Below are positions 9,231 through 18,464 of a stretch of DNA of 64,000 nucleotides, in pieces; position 1 is the first letter of the stretch, and every line of letters begins with the position of its first letter. A program made the translations under genes and the position numbers. Under the pieces are notes generated by a model that saw only the letters and a program-made list of their open reading frames with translations, was not told where the DNA came from and did no database searches. Origin of the DNA: Deltaproteobacteria bacterium (lineage in GTDB: Bacteria; Desulfobacterota; Dissulfuribacteria; Dissulfuribacterales; QOAL01); NCBI GenBank assembly GCA_026986785.1, contig JALSNW010000015.1:1-64000 (forward strand), in the 5' to 3' direction.

Positions 9231-9285
9231 ACTAAGAAAAAAGACCACATCCCATGTCCATAGAGGTGAAATGGGATGTGGTCTT
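9231..9285 (-). terminator. Rho-independent terminator of the major pilin gene
   Basis: A perfect 15-bp inverted repeat (AAGACCACATCCCAT at 9241-9255 and its complement at 9271-9285) with a 15-base loop. On the minus strand it is followed by a T-rich run (TTTTCTTAG, on top of the stem's own final TTs). It begins 26 bases after the pilin stop codon and separates the pilin transcript from the minor-pilin operon, which would let the pilin be expressed at a higher level. Confidence 0.92.
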
Positions 9286-9311
9286 GCATATGTGCGGTTA
9301 TGCTGGCAATA

Positions 9312-9740
9312 TCATGGTGACAATTGACAGGTTATATTGGTATTGTAGTTGCCGGAGCAGGTTGCCGTATAGGTGGTTCCATCCTGGGTATTTCCAGTGA
9401 GAACTGCAGAGATATTTGTGCAAGAGCTTGGGGTCGAGGTAAAGTTTTCACCTGTGAGGTAGGGCAGGTCGGGTGCACTGGCACATGAAGCAAGTGTACT
9501 GCCAGCAGTAAAGGATGCATTTCCCTGGCAGATGGCAGCCATTTCCTGGGCACAGGCACGGGCACCGTCTATCAGTTTGGATGCCTGGGACCTTCTCCTG
9601 TAGGAGTTATACTGGGGCAGGGCTATGGCAGCCAGTATGCCGATGATGGCTATAACGATCATCAATTCAACGAGTGTAAAACCTTTTTCATTCCTTCTTG
9701 ATTCTTTCATTGCCTTTGGTAAAAAGTTTTCCATGGTCAT
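9312..9740 (-). CDS. pilA: Major type IV pilin (PilA/PilE type)
   Basis: A 142-residue prepilin: basic leader, cleavage EKG20|FTLVE, Glu at +5 and the classic helix [20 protein letters not shown]. The mature part continues [19 protein letters not shown] and carries several cysteines. Strong AGGAGG site nine bases before ATG 9740, a dedicated terminator downstream and a sigma-54-like promoter upstream all fit a highly expressed structural subunit. The mature chain is about 120 residues, a short pilin. Assignment as the major pilin is by context. Confidence 0.88.
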   Translation of the reverse strand: MTMENFLPKAMKESRRNEKGFTLVELMIVIAIIGILAAIALPQYNSYRRRSQASKLIDGARACAQEMAAICQGNASFTAGSTLASCASAPDLPYLTGENFTSTPSSCTNISAVLTGNTQDGTTYTATCSGNYNTNITCQLSP

Positions 9741-9873
9741 CTTATAATTCCTCCTTTGATTTTCTTGTCTTTTTTAGAGATGTCTCTTTACTTATCGTCT
9801 GTAATGCTCAGTACTTAAAATTTTTCACCTCCTTTGGTATCGTTACCTCTTTGTCAGATTTTTCTTTGGTTAT

Positions 9874-9892
9874 ATGCACAGAGGATGCCAAA
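9874..9892 (-). promoter_or_regulatory. Probable sigma-54 promoter for pilA
   Basis: The minus strand reads TTGGCATCCTCTGTGCATA. The invariant GG (9888-9889) and GC (9876-9877) are exactly ten bases apart, and TGGCA matches five of six bases of the -24 element. The -12 side (TGTGCA) is less ideal. Predicted start near 9864, leaving a leader of about 120 bases. It resembles RpoN-dependent pilA promoters and parallels the site upstream of fimT. Confidence 0.6.
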
Positions 9893-10022
9893 TGGAAAAG
9901 TCGAGGTATGACCTGGAATTTTAGGCATGGGGCGCCCAAAGGAGATTCGTTTGTGAACGACTGGAAAAGGAGATGACAAAATTTGTAACAAGAAGTGGCA
10001 ATCTACGGAAAAGGAGGGGATG

Positions 10023-10045
10023 TGGGCCTTTTCTGATAAGGCCCA
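10023..10045 (-). terminator. Stem-loop after hisHF
   Basis: An 8-bp perfect stem (TGGGCCTT/AAGGCCCA) with a 7-base loop, 14 bases beyond the hisHF stop codon on the minus strand. It is followed by ACATCCCCTCC rather than a U-run, so it is either a weak or factor-assisted terminator or a 3'-end stabilising hairpin. Confidence 0.4.
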
Positions 10046-10058
10046 GTTGTATCGATGG

Positions 10059-11636
10059 CTATGTCCTTCTGATCTCTATCCCATTTTGGGCCAGAATCCT
10101 TTTTACGTCCTTTATAGAGACCTCTCGTCTGTGGAAGATGCCAGCGGCCAAGGCGGCCTCTGCCCCTGTCTGCTTGAAGACCTCCACAAAATGCTCTGCA
10201 CTTCCAGCCCCACTGGATGCTATCACCGGGATTGATACAGCACTGCTGACACTCCTTATGAGTTCTATGTCAAAGCCAGAATTGGTGCCGTCTTTGTCTA
10301 TGCAGTTCAATAGGATCTCGCCGGCCCCCAGCTCTTCGCAGATCTTTGCAAGGGTGATGGCATCCACGTCTCTTCCCTCCCTGCCACCTTTTATGGTGCA
10401 CTGGTACCAACAGTATCTTTCACCTCTTGGTCCAGGAATCGATGTCTCGATAACTGGATGATGGGTGGCAGAAGGGGAATCCACGTATACCCTTCGAGGG
10501 TCGATGGAGATGACGACTGCCTGGTTGCCATAGATCTTGGATATGAGTTCGATGGAGCTTTCTCCAGTGGCCTGGCCTGTCTCCAGGTATTGTTCCACGA
10601 TGAGTACGGCGTCACTTCCAATGGATATCTTGTCTGCACCGGAGCGGAAATATTCTGCTGCTACCTGGAGGGAAGAGTAGTGTCTTCCTGTCCTGTCCGT
10701 ATAGTCCCTTATACCCCCTCCTATGGTAAGGGGGACGAAGACCTGCTTGGATGTCTGTCTCAATACCTCCAGCATTGGCATGTCCTTGAGGGGAAAATCC
10801 CTGAAGGCCGTGATATTGAGAAAGGTGATCTCATCTGCCCCTTCTCTGTAGTACCTGGCTGCAAGTTCCACTGGCTTACCAAGGTTTCTTACCTGTCCCT
10901 CTTCCCGTACATCGTACTGGTCGCCCTTTGTGACCACGAGGTCTCCCTGGTCGTTGGAACGCACGTCCAGGCATGCGATGATCCTTTTGGCAAGGAGGGT
11001 CTTTCTTGGCTGTCTATCTGGAATGACTCGAGGGAGTTTGTCTGCCAGGAAATTTTCCAGGACCTTGAGGCCGATCTGCCCACTTTTTTCAGGGTGAAAT
11101 TGGGTTGCTATGATCTCGCCTACTTGGATGCTGCTGGTAAACCTGGCACCATAGTCCGTGGATGTGAGAACTACGGAGGTATCTTCTGGTGCCACATAAT
11201 ATGAGTGGACGAAATAGAATTTTTCATCCCCCTCCAGGCCGTTGAAGACCTGGGATGGCTTTTCGAAGACTAAGCCGTTCCAGCCTATGTGTGGTACAGA
11301 AAGATTGCCTCTGAACCTCTTTACCCGCCCCTTCAGAAAACAGAGCCCTCTGACCCCTGGTGCCTCTTCGCTCTCCTCGAAAAGGGCCTGGAGCCCAAGA
11401 CAGATGCCAAAAAATGGACGATCCTCATGGAGGTATTGCTTCAGGGGTTCCACCAGGCACTTGCCGTGGAGTATCTTCATCATGCTCTCGAAATTTCCAA
11501 CCCCTGGAAATACCAATTTTTCAGCAGACAGGATATCTTCTGGCTCCTGTACCAACCTGACCGAGGCACCAAGGCCTTCAAGGGCATTTATTACACTTCT
11601 GACATTTCCTGCACCGTAATCCAATAGGGTGATCAT
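10059..11636 (-). CDS. hisHF: Fused imidazole glycerol phosphate synthase HisH-HisF (HIS7-like)
   Basis: A single 525-residue chain joining the glutaminase and cyclase of imidazole glycerol phosphate synthase, which make IGP and AICAR in histidine synthesis. The N-terminal class I amidotransferase begins MITLLDYGAGN and has nucleophile Cys in FFGICLGLQ and the His/Glu pair in ATQFHPEKSG. The HisF barrel follows with catalytic Asp in ACLDV and in CIDKDGTNSGFD. Long insertions in the cyclase (EYFRSGADKISIGSDAV, VSIDPRRVYV, GERYCWYQCTIKGGR) match my memory of yeast HIS7 far better than bacterial HisF. I choose ATG 11636: upstream in-frame codons run into an intergenic repeat, and AAAGGT lies upstream of this ATG. 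No other his gene is adjacent. Confidence 0.93.
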   Translation of the reverse strand: MITLLDYGAGNVRSVINALEGLGASVRLVQEPEDILSAEKLVFPGVGNFESMMKILHGKCLVEPLKQYLHEDRPFFGICLGLQALFEESEEAPGVRGLCFLKGRVKRFRGNLSVPHIGWNGLVFEKPSQVFNGLEGDEKFYFVHSYYVAPEDTSVVLTSTDYGARFTSSIQVGEIIATQFHPEKSGQIGLKVLENFLADKLPRVIPDRQPRKTLLAKRIIACLDVRSNDQGDLVVTKGDQYDVREEGQVRNLGKPVELAARYYREGADEITFLNITAFRDFPLKDMPMLEVLRQTSKQVFVPLTIGGGIRDYTDRTGRHYSSLQVAAEYFRSGADKISIGSDAVLIVEQYLETGQATGESSIELISKIYGNQAVVISIDPRRVYVDSPSATHHPVIETSIPGPRGERYCWYQCTIKGGREGRDVDAITLAKICEELGAGEILLNCIDKDGTNSGFDIELIRSVSSAVSIPVIASSGAGSAEHFVEVFKQTGAEAALAAGIFHRREVSIKDVKRILAQNGIEIRRT

Positions 11637-11737
11637 GTTTATTTGGTTACCTTTCTGAAAAAGATTTGTTGGCCCTACCTCTAAAATCGGTCTCTTGCCC
11701 AGTAAAGGCGTGGTTTTGTTGAATCCAAGGACAAACC

Positions 11738-11921
11738 TTGATCCCAGATTATGCCAAATGCCTTGGTGAAGATTTTTCTGCCCTAAAAACTCAGACATTT
11801 GAAGTCGCAAGGGGCAAGTTTACCGAATCTGTTTTGTTGTGGGGTAGTTGAAGTACCAAAGTACGTCTGTATGCCCTCTGCCTCTCATCTTCGGCAAACT
11901 TGCGAGCTGCACAATCCGGGT
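11738..11921 (-). repeat. Dispersed intergenic repeat, long form
   Basis: On the minus strand the element starts AACCCGGATTGTGCAGCTCG and ends GGCATAATCTGGGATCAAGG. These two ends are nearly the two ends of the short copy at 56141-56198. Its interior (11765-11876) matches 30967-31082 at roughly 85-90 percent by eye, with a 4-base length difference that shifts every reading frame, so it is not a conserved gene. It looks like a degenerate mobile or REP/MITE-like element. Confidence 0.65.
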
Positions 11922-12068
11922 TGAGATATCTACGGGGTATCCAGTTGATTTATCCTGTTTGTCTCTTGCGCCTTTCTGTCACACAAAATTACCAATATCT
12001 TAGAGATAGCCATTTTATATTTTTGACCAGCAGGGTATTTTTTAATCCATATCTTGCAATTGGCAAGT

Positions 12069-12105
12069 AAGGCTGGCTAATTTTATCAGCCTTTTGATCT
12101 TTTTA
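12069..12105 (+). terminator. Hairpin with T-run just upstream of mazG
   Basis: A 7-bp stem AAGGCTG (12069-12075) / CAGCCTT (12087-12093) with an 11-base loop, followed by TTGATCTTTTT. It looks like a weak intrinsic terminator on the plus strand but has no gene before it. It could be an attenuator in the mazG leader, 27 bases before the start codon. Confidence 0.4.
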
Positions 12106-12131
12106 TAGGAGAAAAATAGAAGGAGACAGGT

Positions 12132-12935
12132 TTGGACGAGCAGAACAAAGAAGAAAAGCCCCTGGTGAAAGAGTTTCTCTCCCTCATGGAGGTGCTTCGA
12201 AGGCTCAGGGCACCTGATGGTTGTCCATGGGACAGAGAGCAGACACCCGAGACGATAAAAAAATATATCCTAGAAGAGGCCCATGAACTGACAGAGGCTG
12301 TGGAGCAGGGTTCAGCCCAAGAGACATGTGAAGAACTCGGAGACCTCTTTTTTCTCCTACTCTTCTTGGCAGACCTCTATGAGGAGAAGGGTCAATTTAC
12401 CTTGAAAGACGCCCTGGTGAAGATCAGACAAAAGATGATAAGGAGGCATCCCCACATATTTGGTGACGTAGAGGTGAATGGCGCAGAGGATGTGATAGCC
12501 AACTGGCAGGCCATAAAGGCCAAGGAGGCAGAGAAAAAGGGGGGGCGGAAGAGCGCCCTGGGGAATCTGCCCCGTTCCTTGCCTGCGCTTCAAAGGGCGT
12601 TTCGGATAGGAGAGCGTGTGTCGAGGGTGGGTTTCGATTGGAAGGATGCCTCGGGTGTACTTGAAAAGATAGATGAGGAGATATCAGAACTGAAAGAGGC
12701 CCTCTATGCCAATCAAGAAAAAAATGTAGAGGAAGAGCTGGGGGATCTGTTATTCTCTGTTGCCAATCTGTCGAGAAAGTTGGGCATGAATCCTGAGGAC
12801 ATACTGAAAAAGGGCCTGGATAAGTTCAGCCAGCGTTTTTACGCCTTGGAGGAGCTGATCGAGCAGTCGGGCAGGAAAATGTCAGAGCTTTCTCCTGAAG
12901 AGCTCGATACTATCTGGGAGAAGGTAAAGGCCTGA
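12132..12935 (+). CDS. mazG: Nucleoside triphosphate pyrophosphohydrolase MazG
   Basis: A 267-residue house-cleaning enzyme that converts (d)NTPs to monophosphate and pyrophosphate; the length matches classical MazG (about 263). Two tandem MazG domains: the first with [14 protein letters not shown] and the metal-binding EEAHELTEA...EELGDLFF, the second with [13 protein letters not shown]...EEELGDLLF. It starts with TTG at 12132, directly after AAGGAGACAGG. The mnmG gene starts seven bases after its stop, so the two are probably co-transcribed. No divergence from the family is apparent. Confidence 0.95.
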   Translation: MDEQNKEEKPLVKEFLSLMEVLRRLRAPDGCPWDREQTPETIKKYILEEAHELTEAVEQGSAQETCEELGDLFFLLLFLADLYEEKGQFTLKDALVKIRQKMIRRHPHIFGDVEVNGAEDVIANWQAIKAKEAEKKGGRKSALGNLPRSLPALQRAFRIGERVSRVGFDWKDASGVLEKIDEEISELKEALYANQEKNVEEELGDLLFSVANLSRKLGMNPEDILKKGLDKFSQRFYALEELIEQSGRKMSELSPEELDTIWEKVKA

Positions 12936-12942
12936 AGAAAAG

Positions 12943-14811
12943 GTGTCTGTTTATCCAATAAGATATGATGTGATAGTCATTGGGGCAGGGCATGCTGGAT
13001 GCGAGGCAGCCCTGGCTGCTGCCCGCCTCGGGGTCAGGACGTGCGTTCTTACCATAAACCTCGATTGCATTGCGGCAATGAGCTGTAATCCTGCCATTGG
13101 AGGGCTTGCCAAGGGGCATCTCGTCTGCGAGATCGATGCCCTCGGCGGGGAAATGGCCCGAAATACCGATGCTACAGGTATCCAGTTCAGGCGTCTCAAC
13201 ATGTCGAAAGGGCCTGCTGTCCGGGCAAGGAGGGCTCAGTCCGACAGACTTTTGTACAGGCTTAGGATGAAGCAGGTCATGGAGGCCCAAAAGGGCCTGG
13301 ACATCATACAGGCGATGGCTGCAAGGCTTCTTGTCAGGGATGGCAGGATACAAGGGGTCGAGACCACCATAGGACAGGAGATCCATGGAGCGACACTAAT
13401 AGTTACTACCGGCACATTCCTTAGGGGTCTGATTCATATAGGCCTTAAACACTTCCCTGCAGGACGGCTTGGGGATCCCCCTTCGAATAGGTTGTCAGAA
13501 TCCATAAAAGGGCTTGGTTTCGAGATGGGGCGCCTAAAGACCGGTACCACGCCAAGGCTCCATGCCGGAAGCATAGATTTTTCAGGTCTTGAAAGGCAAG
13601 CAGGGGACGATCCACCGCCCTGGTTTTCTATTATGACAGACTCCATAGACTTACCCCAGATATCTTGCCATATAACCTATACCAACGAGAAGACCCACGC
13701 GATAATCCTAAAGGGCCTTGAGCGCTCTCCCCTATTCACAGGGGTTATAGAGGGGGTTGGGGCAAGGTATTGTCCATCCATAGAAGACAAGGTTTTCCGG
13801 TTCAGGGACAGGCCCAGGCACCAGATATTTCTTGAACCAGAGGGTTTGGAGACAGTGGAGATATATCCAAACGGTATCCCTACGAGCCTCCCTGTGGATG
13901 TACAGTTCGAGATGGTTAGAAGCATCAAGGGGCTTGAACACGCCAAGATATTGCGTCCTGGTTATGCTATAGAATATGACTATGCCGATCCTATTCAGTT
14001 GCGCCCCTCTCTTGAGACCAAGTTGGTCAGGGGATTATATTTCGCAGGGCAGATAAATGGTACCTCTGGCTATGAGGAGGCAGCCGCCCAGGGGCTCATG
14101 GCCGGGATCAATGCAGCCAGGGCCGTACAGGGAAAAGCCCCTATCATACTCGATAGGTCCCAGGGGTATATCGGAGTCTTGATCGATGATCTGGTGACAA
14201 AGGGGACGAAGGAGCCATACAGGATGTTTACATCACGGGCCGAATACAGGCTCATGCTCAGGGAGGACAATGCAGCCTTTAGGCTTACACCTCTTGGTAG
14301 GAAGATAGGTCTCGTTAGTGATGAGCAGTGGGATAGGTTTCAGGCAAAGAAAGATCAGCACGAGGCCTTTGTCGATGTATTGAGATCCTACAATGTGTCT
14401 CCTTCTGCAGAGATAAACTCATGGCTCGAGCGACAGGGTTCTTCTCCTCTGAGACAGGGGACAAGCTTGTTGGACCTATTGAAAAGGCCCGAGTTGGACC
14501 TGGGCTCAGTCTGTGACAGGTTTGGCCTGAAAAGGCCAGAGCGAGACGTCTTCGACCAGATAGAGATAGAGACGAAGTACCAGGGCTATATAAGGCGTCA
14601 GGAGGAAGAGGTGAAGAAGTTCAAAAAGTGGGAGAACATGCTTCTTCCTCCAGATTTGGACTATGCCCAGGTCCCTGGCCTATCCAAAGAGATAGTAGAA
14701 AAATTGACACGACTGCGCCCTGAGAGCCTTGGCAGGGCCTCGAGGGTCTCCGGTGTAACACCTGCTGCCTTGACTGCCATAAGGATATATCTGAAAAAGA
14801 TTGGGAGATAG
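12943..14811 (+). CDS. mnmG: tRNA uridine-34 5-carboxymethylaminomethyl synthesis enzyme MnmG
   Basis: A 622-residue FAD protein that with MnmE modifies wobble U34 of certain tRNAs. The Rossmann motif [12 protein letters not shown] is close to the N-terminus, followed by the family signatures [36 protein letters not shown] and the C-terminal [10 protein letters not shown]. Full length for the family. GTG start at 12943, seven bases after mazG, with GAAGAAAAGG upstream. The mnmE partner is not in the window. Confidence 0.97.
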   Translation: MSVYPIRYDVIVIGAGHAGCEAALAAARLGVRTCVLTINLDCIAAMSCNPAIGGLAKGHLVCEIDALGGEMARNTDATGIQFRRLNMSKGPAVRARRAQSDRLLYRLRMKQVMEAQKGLDIIQAMAARLLVRDGRIQGVETTIGQEIHGATLIVTTGTFLRGLIHIGLKHFPAGRLGDPPSNRLSESIKGLGFEMGRLKTGTTPRLHAGSIDFSGLERQAGDDPPPWFSIMTDSIDLPQISCHITYTNEKTHAIILKGLERSPLFTGVIEGVGARYCPSIEDKVFRFRDRPRHQIFLEPEGLETVEIYPNGIPTSLPVDVQFEMVRSIKGLEHAKILRPGYAIEYDYADPIQLRPSLETKLVRGLYFAGQINGTSGYEEAAAQGLMAGINAARAVQGKAPIILDRSQGYIGVLIDDLVTKGTKEPYRMFTSRAEYRLMLREDNAAFRLTPLGRKIGLVSDEQWDRFQAKKDQHEAFVDVLRSYNVSPSAEINSWLERQGSSPLRQGTSLLDLLKRPELDLGSVCDRFGLKRPERDVFDQIEIETKYQGYIRRQEEEVKKFKKWENMLLPPDLDYAQVPGLSKEIVEKLTRLRPESLGRASRVSGVTPAALTAIRIYLKKIGR

Positions 14812-15014
14812 GAGGAGATGGCGTCCAATGGAATAGTCTTTTTTCAATCATTCCAGATTGCATGGATTGAGCTACTTATGATAAATTTATAAAGATTTGC
14901 ATTTATTTTTTTCAGGGAGTTAGATAGAAAGCGATATGTTTTATCCATATAGAAGACCACAGGTTAATTTATATATACATCCAATGCGGATTAGACTGAT
15001 CCAGGAGTCGATAG

Positions 15015-16382
15015 ATGGCTGAAAACAACAGTGCCAAGGCCCTCAAGAAAGAGCTCGAGGAGATTTTACCCCTCAAGCTTGGGCAGATCTTCCAGACTTA
15101 TGGCCTTGATCTGGATGAACTCCTCGTGCCTCTCAAGTGGAAGCCCATGATACTCTTGATAGGTAATTATTCTTCAGGCAAGTCCACCTTTATCAACGAA
15201 TTTCTGGGCAAGGAGATCCAAAGGACAGGGCAGGCACCAACCGATGACAGCTTTACCATAATTACAGCCCCTGATGAGGGGGAGCCAGAGGGGGATCTCA
15301 CAGGGAGTACAGTGGTGAATGACGACAGGTTCCCCTTTGAGGCCCTCAGGGGGTTCGGCGAAAAACTCCTGGCACATCTATCCATGAAAAGGGTTCGCTC
15401 GGACGTATTGGAAGACATTGCCCTCATTGACACCCCTGGTATGCTCGATTCTGTGACAGAGAAGGACAGGGGATATGATTATCTTGGGGTCATAGGGGAA
15501 CTTGCCAAGCTTTCAGATCTCATAGTCTTGATGTTCGATCCCCACAAGGCAGGGACCATAAAGGAGACCTACAAGGTCTTGAGGGTTACGTTGCCTGGTG
15601 CTGCAGGGGAAGATAGGGTCAGATTCGTCCTAAACAGGATAGACGAGTGTGAAAGCCTCGAAGATCTCGTCAGGGCCTATGGCACCCTTTGTTGGAATCT
15701 GTCTCAAATGACAGGGAGAAAGGATATACCAAGGATCTATCTCACCTATGCCCAGATCGAGGGCAGGCACGTACCTGAGGAGTTCAAGGTGTGGTCAAAG
15801 GAGCGGGATGAACTAAAGAAGTCCCTTTTGGATGCACCAAGGATGCGCCTCTATCACATGCTTCAAGAGGTGGATAATGTGGTGAGGGAGCTTGCCTTGG
15901 AGATAGAGGCATTGGATGGATTCAAGCGCCGTTTCAAGAAAAGACTGTGGCGTTTTTTCAAGTCCCTGATGTTTACTGCTACAGCGGCCTTCTTCTTTGG
16001 GGATCTTGTCATGAATCTCCTCACCGGTTATCCGGACAGCCCATTTGTTATCGATCTGGTCACTGGGAAATTTGGGTTGGACAGCCTTCTGTGGCCTATC
16101 ATCTGGTTCCTACTTGTGATAGCAGGTGGATCCTGTCTCTTCCAGAAGATCACCTTCCCGAGATTTGTGAGGCGCTATGCCTTGAGTCCAGATGCACTGG
16201 TGGTTTTGAAATCCCCCTATGAAAGAGACCTTTGGCCCAGGATAAGGGCAAGGGTGGCTGAACTCATAGAGAGGCATGCCAGGAGATACGTATGGCTTCC
16301 TCATTCCAAGAACCTGGAGAAGGTAAGGGGATTTTTGAAAAAGGATCTTCAATCCTTTTATGAGAAGGTGAAGCAATATTAG
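15015..16382 (+). CDS. Dynamin/EHD-like membrane GTPase
   Basis: A 455-residue GTP-binding protein. P-loop GNYSSGKST at 50-58, DTPG at 139-142 and NRID at 207-210 are G1, G3 and G4 motifs in the arrangement of EHD/dynamin-type GTPases. A helical region (about 260-310) with a very basic stretch (FKRRFKKRLWRFFK) leads into two hydrophobic segments (about 316-337 and 355-376), so the protein is probably anchored in the inner membrane with the GTPase in the cytoplasm. Bacterial relatives are linked to membrane remodelling or stress, but no function is established for this one. ATG 15015 has AGGAG seven bases upstream. It stands alone between mnmG and yebC. Confidence 0.8.
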   Translation: MAENNSAKALKKELEEILPLKLGQIFQTYGLDLDELLVPLKWKPMILLIGNYSSGKSTFINEFLGKEIQRTGQAPTDDSFTIITAPDEGEPEGDLTGSTVVNDDRFPFEALRGFGEKLLAHLSMKRVRSDVLEDIALIDTPGMLDSVTEKDRGYDYLGVIGELAKLSDLIVLMFDPHKAGTIKETYKVLRVTLPGAAGEDRVRFVLNRIDECESLEDLVRAYGTLCWNLSQMTGRKDIPRIYLTYAQIEGRHVPEEFKVWSKERDELKKSLLDAPRMRLYHMLQEVDNVVRELALEIEALDGFKRRFKKRLWRFFKSLMFTATAAFFFGDLVMNLLTGYPDSPFVIDLVTGKFGLDSLLWPIIWFLLVIAGGSCLFQKITFPRFVRRYALSPDALVVLKSPYERDLWPRIRARVAELIERHARRYVWLPHSKNLEKVRGFLKKDLQSFYEKVKQY

Positions 16383-16568
16383 AAACAGTACCAATGCTCG
16401 TGAGCCCCCTTGGCATGTTTTTGAAAAGGGGCCTGTCTTCACTTTCACAGTTCCATTTACTATACTGACCATATTGAAATTTTTCCATATCACCGAGATA
16501 ACGACCATGCCCCATGGCTGTGTTTGGTGTCGTTTTAATCTGTAACCACGTGAGATTTGGAGGATATT

Positions 16569-17318
16569 ATGTCAGGACATTCAAAGTGGAGCACTATAAA
16601 ACATAAAAAGGCCGCACAGGATGCCAAACGTGGAAAGATATTCACGAAACTCATAAAGGAGATCACAGTAGCAGCAAGGCTTGGCGGTGGAGACCCGGCT
16701 GCCAATCCAAGGCTTCGCGCTGCAATAGATGCGGCAAAGGCCCAGAATATGCCCAAGAACAATATTGAAAGGGCCATAAAGAAGGGGACTGGTGAGCTGG
16801 AAGGGGTCTCATACGAAGAGGTGACCTATGAAGGTTATGGGCCAGGTGGAGTGGCAGTATTGGTGGAAACGATTACAGACAACCGTCAAAGGACAGTAGC
16901 CGAGGTAAGGCACATCTTTGCAAAACGCGGTGGAAATATGGGTGAGCCAGGTAGTGTGGCCTGGATATTCGAAAAAAAGGGCCTTGTCATAGTGGAAAAG
17001 GATAAGGTGGATGAGGATACTCTAATGGATGTCGCCCTTGAGGCAGGTGCAGAAGACATAGTTGATAGTGGCTCCGAGTGGGAAATAGAGACCAGGCCAG
17101 AAAACCTCGAGAAGATGAAAAAGGCCCTGACAGATGCAGGCATACATCCCCTCTCTGCACAGATTTCCATGATCCCATCGAATACCATTGAGATAAGGGA
17201 TGAGAAACAGGCAGAACAACTGATGAATCTTATGAATGCCTTGGAAGAAAACGACGATGTACAAAATGTCTATGCCAATTTTGACATCCCTGACGAACTC
17301 CTGGAAAAGGTTGCATAA
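16569..17318 (+). CDS. yebC: YebC/PmpR family protein
   Basis: A 249-residue YebC-family protein. It begins with the invariant [22 protein letters not shown] signature (shown in part) and contains [10 protein letters not shown] and the acidic C-terminal domain. Family members have been described as DNA-binding regulators and, more recently, as translation factors that relieve ribosome stalling. ATG 16569 sits after TTGGAGGATATT; an upstream TTG is less likely. Its stop codon overlaps the ruvC start (TAATG). The yebC-ruvC-ruvA-ruvB order is widely conserved. Confidence 0.96.
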   Translation: MSGHSKWSTIKHKKAAQDAKRGKIFTKLIKEITVAARLGGGDPAANPRLRAAIDAAKAQNMPKNNIERAIKKGTGELEGVSYEEVTYEGYGPGGVAVLVETITDNRQRTVAEVRHIFAKRGGNMGEPGSVAWIFEKKGLVIVEKDKVDEDTLMDVALEAGAEDIVDSGSEWEIETRPENLEKMKKALTDAGIHPLSAQISMIPSNTIEIRDEKQAEQLMNLMNALEENDDVQNVYANFDIPDELLEKVA

Positions 17319-17833
17319 TGGAGGGTGGACACCTGATACTGGGGATTGATCCTGGTTCAAGGGCCACTGGATACGGCCTCATCAGCAGCAGGAATGGGGG
17401 GGAGGTCATCTCTTTCATCGCCACCGGGGTGATCCGGACCAGCAGCCAAATGGGTTTTTTGTCCAGGCTCAAGGTGCTTTATGACGGAATTGCAGGGATA
17501 ATTACGCAATTCAAACCAGACGTGACGGCGGTGGAAGAGGTCTTTGTCTCCAGGAATGTCCAGTCGGCCCTGAAACTTGGTCATGCCAGGGCGGCAGTGC
17601 TCATGGCTGCACTGAATCAAGGCATCGTGGTATATGAGTATAGTCCCCTTGAGATAAAGAAGGCTGTGGTAGGATATGGTAGGGCTGAAAAGTCACAGTT
17701 ACAGAAGATGGTATCGGTGATCTTGAATCTGAGACAGATCCCTGCCAGAGATGCCTCCGATGCCTTGGCAGTTGCCATATGCCATGTCCATAGCCAACGC
17801 ATCAATAGATTGATGGAAGTGCAGCGTAGATGA
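17318..17833 (+). CDS. ruvC: Holliday junction endonuclease RuvC
   Basis: A 171-residue resolvase that nicks Holliday junctions symmetrically. RNase H-like fold with the first catalytic Asp in ILGIDPGSRATGYG, a Glu in AVEEVFVSRN and the C-terminal carboxylates in DASDALAVAICH. Length is standard. It overlaps yebC by one base at its start and ruvA by four bases at its end, so the operon is translationally coupled. Confidence 0.97.
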   Translation: MEGGHLILGIDPGSRATGYGLISSRNGGEVISFIATGVIRTSSQMGFLSRLKVLYDGIAGIITQFKPDVTAVEEVFVSRNVQSALKLGHARAAVLMAALNQGIVVYEYSPLEIKKAVVGYGRAEKSQLQKMVSVILNLRQIPARDASDALAVAICHVHSQRINRLMEVQRR

Positions 17834-18462
17834 TAGGATATCTCAGGGGTAGCCTTGTAGCAATCAGGACGGATGCAGTCCTTTTGGATGTCAATGGGGT
17901 GGGCTATCGGGTCCAGATGCCTATTTCCCAACTCGAAGGACTACCGAAGGCTGGGGAAGAGTTTGTTGTCTACACCCATCTCATCCAGAGGGATGATTCC
18001 ATATCTCTTTATGGGTTTATTGACGAAAGAGGCCTGGATATCTTCAGGATGCTTCTTGAGGTGTCTGGGGTAGGCCCGAGGCTGGCCTTGAACATCCTAT
18101 CAGTGGTTCCAGTGGATGAACTCATCCAGAGTATCTCCAGGGCAGATCCTGCCAGGCTTCAATCCGTTCATGGGGTTGGCAAGAAAACGGCAGCACGTAT
18201 CTGCGTGGACCTCAAGGAGAAGGCAGCTAAATACATCAGCGAAATTGGCTTGATGCCTGAGAGAGAGTCAGGGCAACAGGCTGGTACAGATATGGATACA
18301 AAAATGGTCGAAGATGCTGTCTCTGCCCTCTCGAATCTCGGTTACAAGCCGGCTGAGGCAAAAAGGGCAGTTATGCATGTGATGACAGGGCTGGGTAGAG
18401 GAGATATAAACCAAGTCATCAAATCAGCACTTCAGGTCCTGTCCAATATTGTCAAGAAATAG
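17830..18462 (+). CDS. ruvA: Holliday junction branch migration protein RuvA
   Basis: A 210-residue protein with the N-terminal OB fold starting [10 protein letters not shown], tandem helix-hairpin-helix motifs ([15 protein letters not shown] and [17 protein letters not shown]) that bind junction DNA, and the C-terminal three-helix domain ([20 protein letters not shown]) that contacts RuvB. It starts at ATG 17830 inside the ruvC stop (ATGA). Confidence 0.97.
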   Translation: MIGYLRGSLVAIRTDAVLLDVNGVGYRVQMPISQLEGLPKAGEEFVVYTHLIQRDDSISLYGFIDERGLDIFRMLLEVSGVGPRLALNILSVVPVDELIQSISRADPARLQSVHGVGKKTAARICVDLKEKAAKYISEIGLMPERESGQQAGTDMDTKMVEDAVSALSNLGYKPAEAKRAVMHVMTGLGRGDINQVIKSALQVLSNIVKK

Positions 18463-18464
18463 TC

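Larger units (their letters stand above)
9741..10058. other. Intergenic region between pilA and hisHF
   Basis: No credible gene in these 318 bases. Going upstream from pilA it holds the ribosome site, a leader of about 120 bases with a second AGGAGGTGA-like sequence that has no start codon after it, and the sigma-54-like promoter. The distal part, next to the end of hisHF, carries a hairpin (TGGGCCTT 10023-10030 with AAGGCCCA 10038-10045) that may end the hisHF transcript, though no T-run follows directly. Confidence 0.5.
11637..12131. other. Divergent intergenic region between hisHF and mazG
   Basis: These 495 bases hold the start region of hisHF, one copy of the dispersed repeat (11738-11921), an AT-rich stretch around 11950-12060 that should contain the mazG promoter, and a hairpin just before mazG. 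No coding sequence is supported. Confidence 0.5.

Noticed and set aside
10458-11204. 248-codon plus-strand reading frame opposite hisHF
   Set aside because: Antisense to a well-supported gene, no ribosome site, composition of a shadow frame.
16393-16432. GCCCCCTT/AAGGGGC hairpin after the dynamin-like gene as terminator
   Set aside because: The stem is short and no T-run follows; the evidence is too weak to list as a feature.
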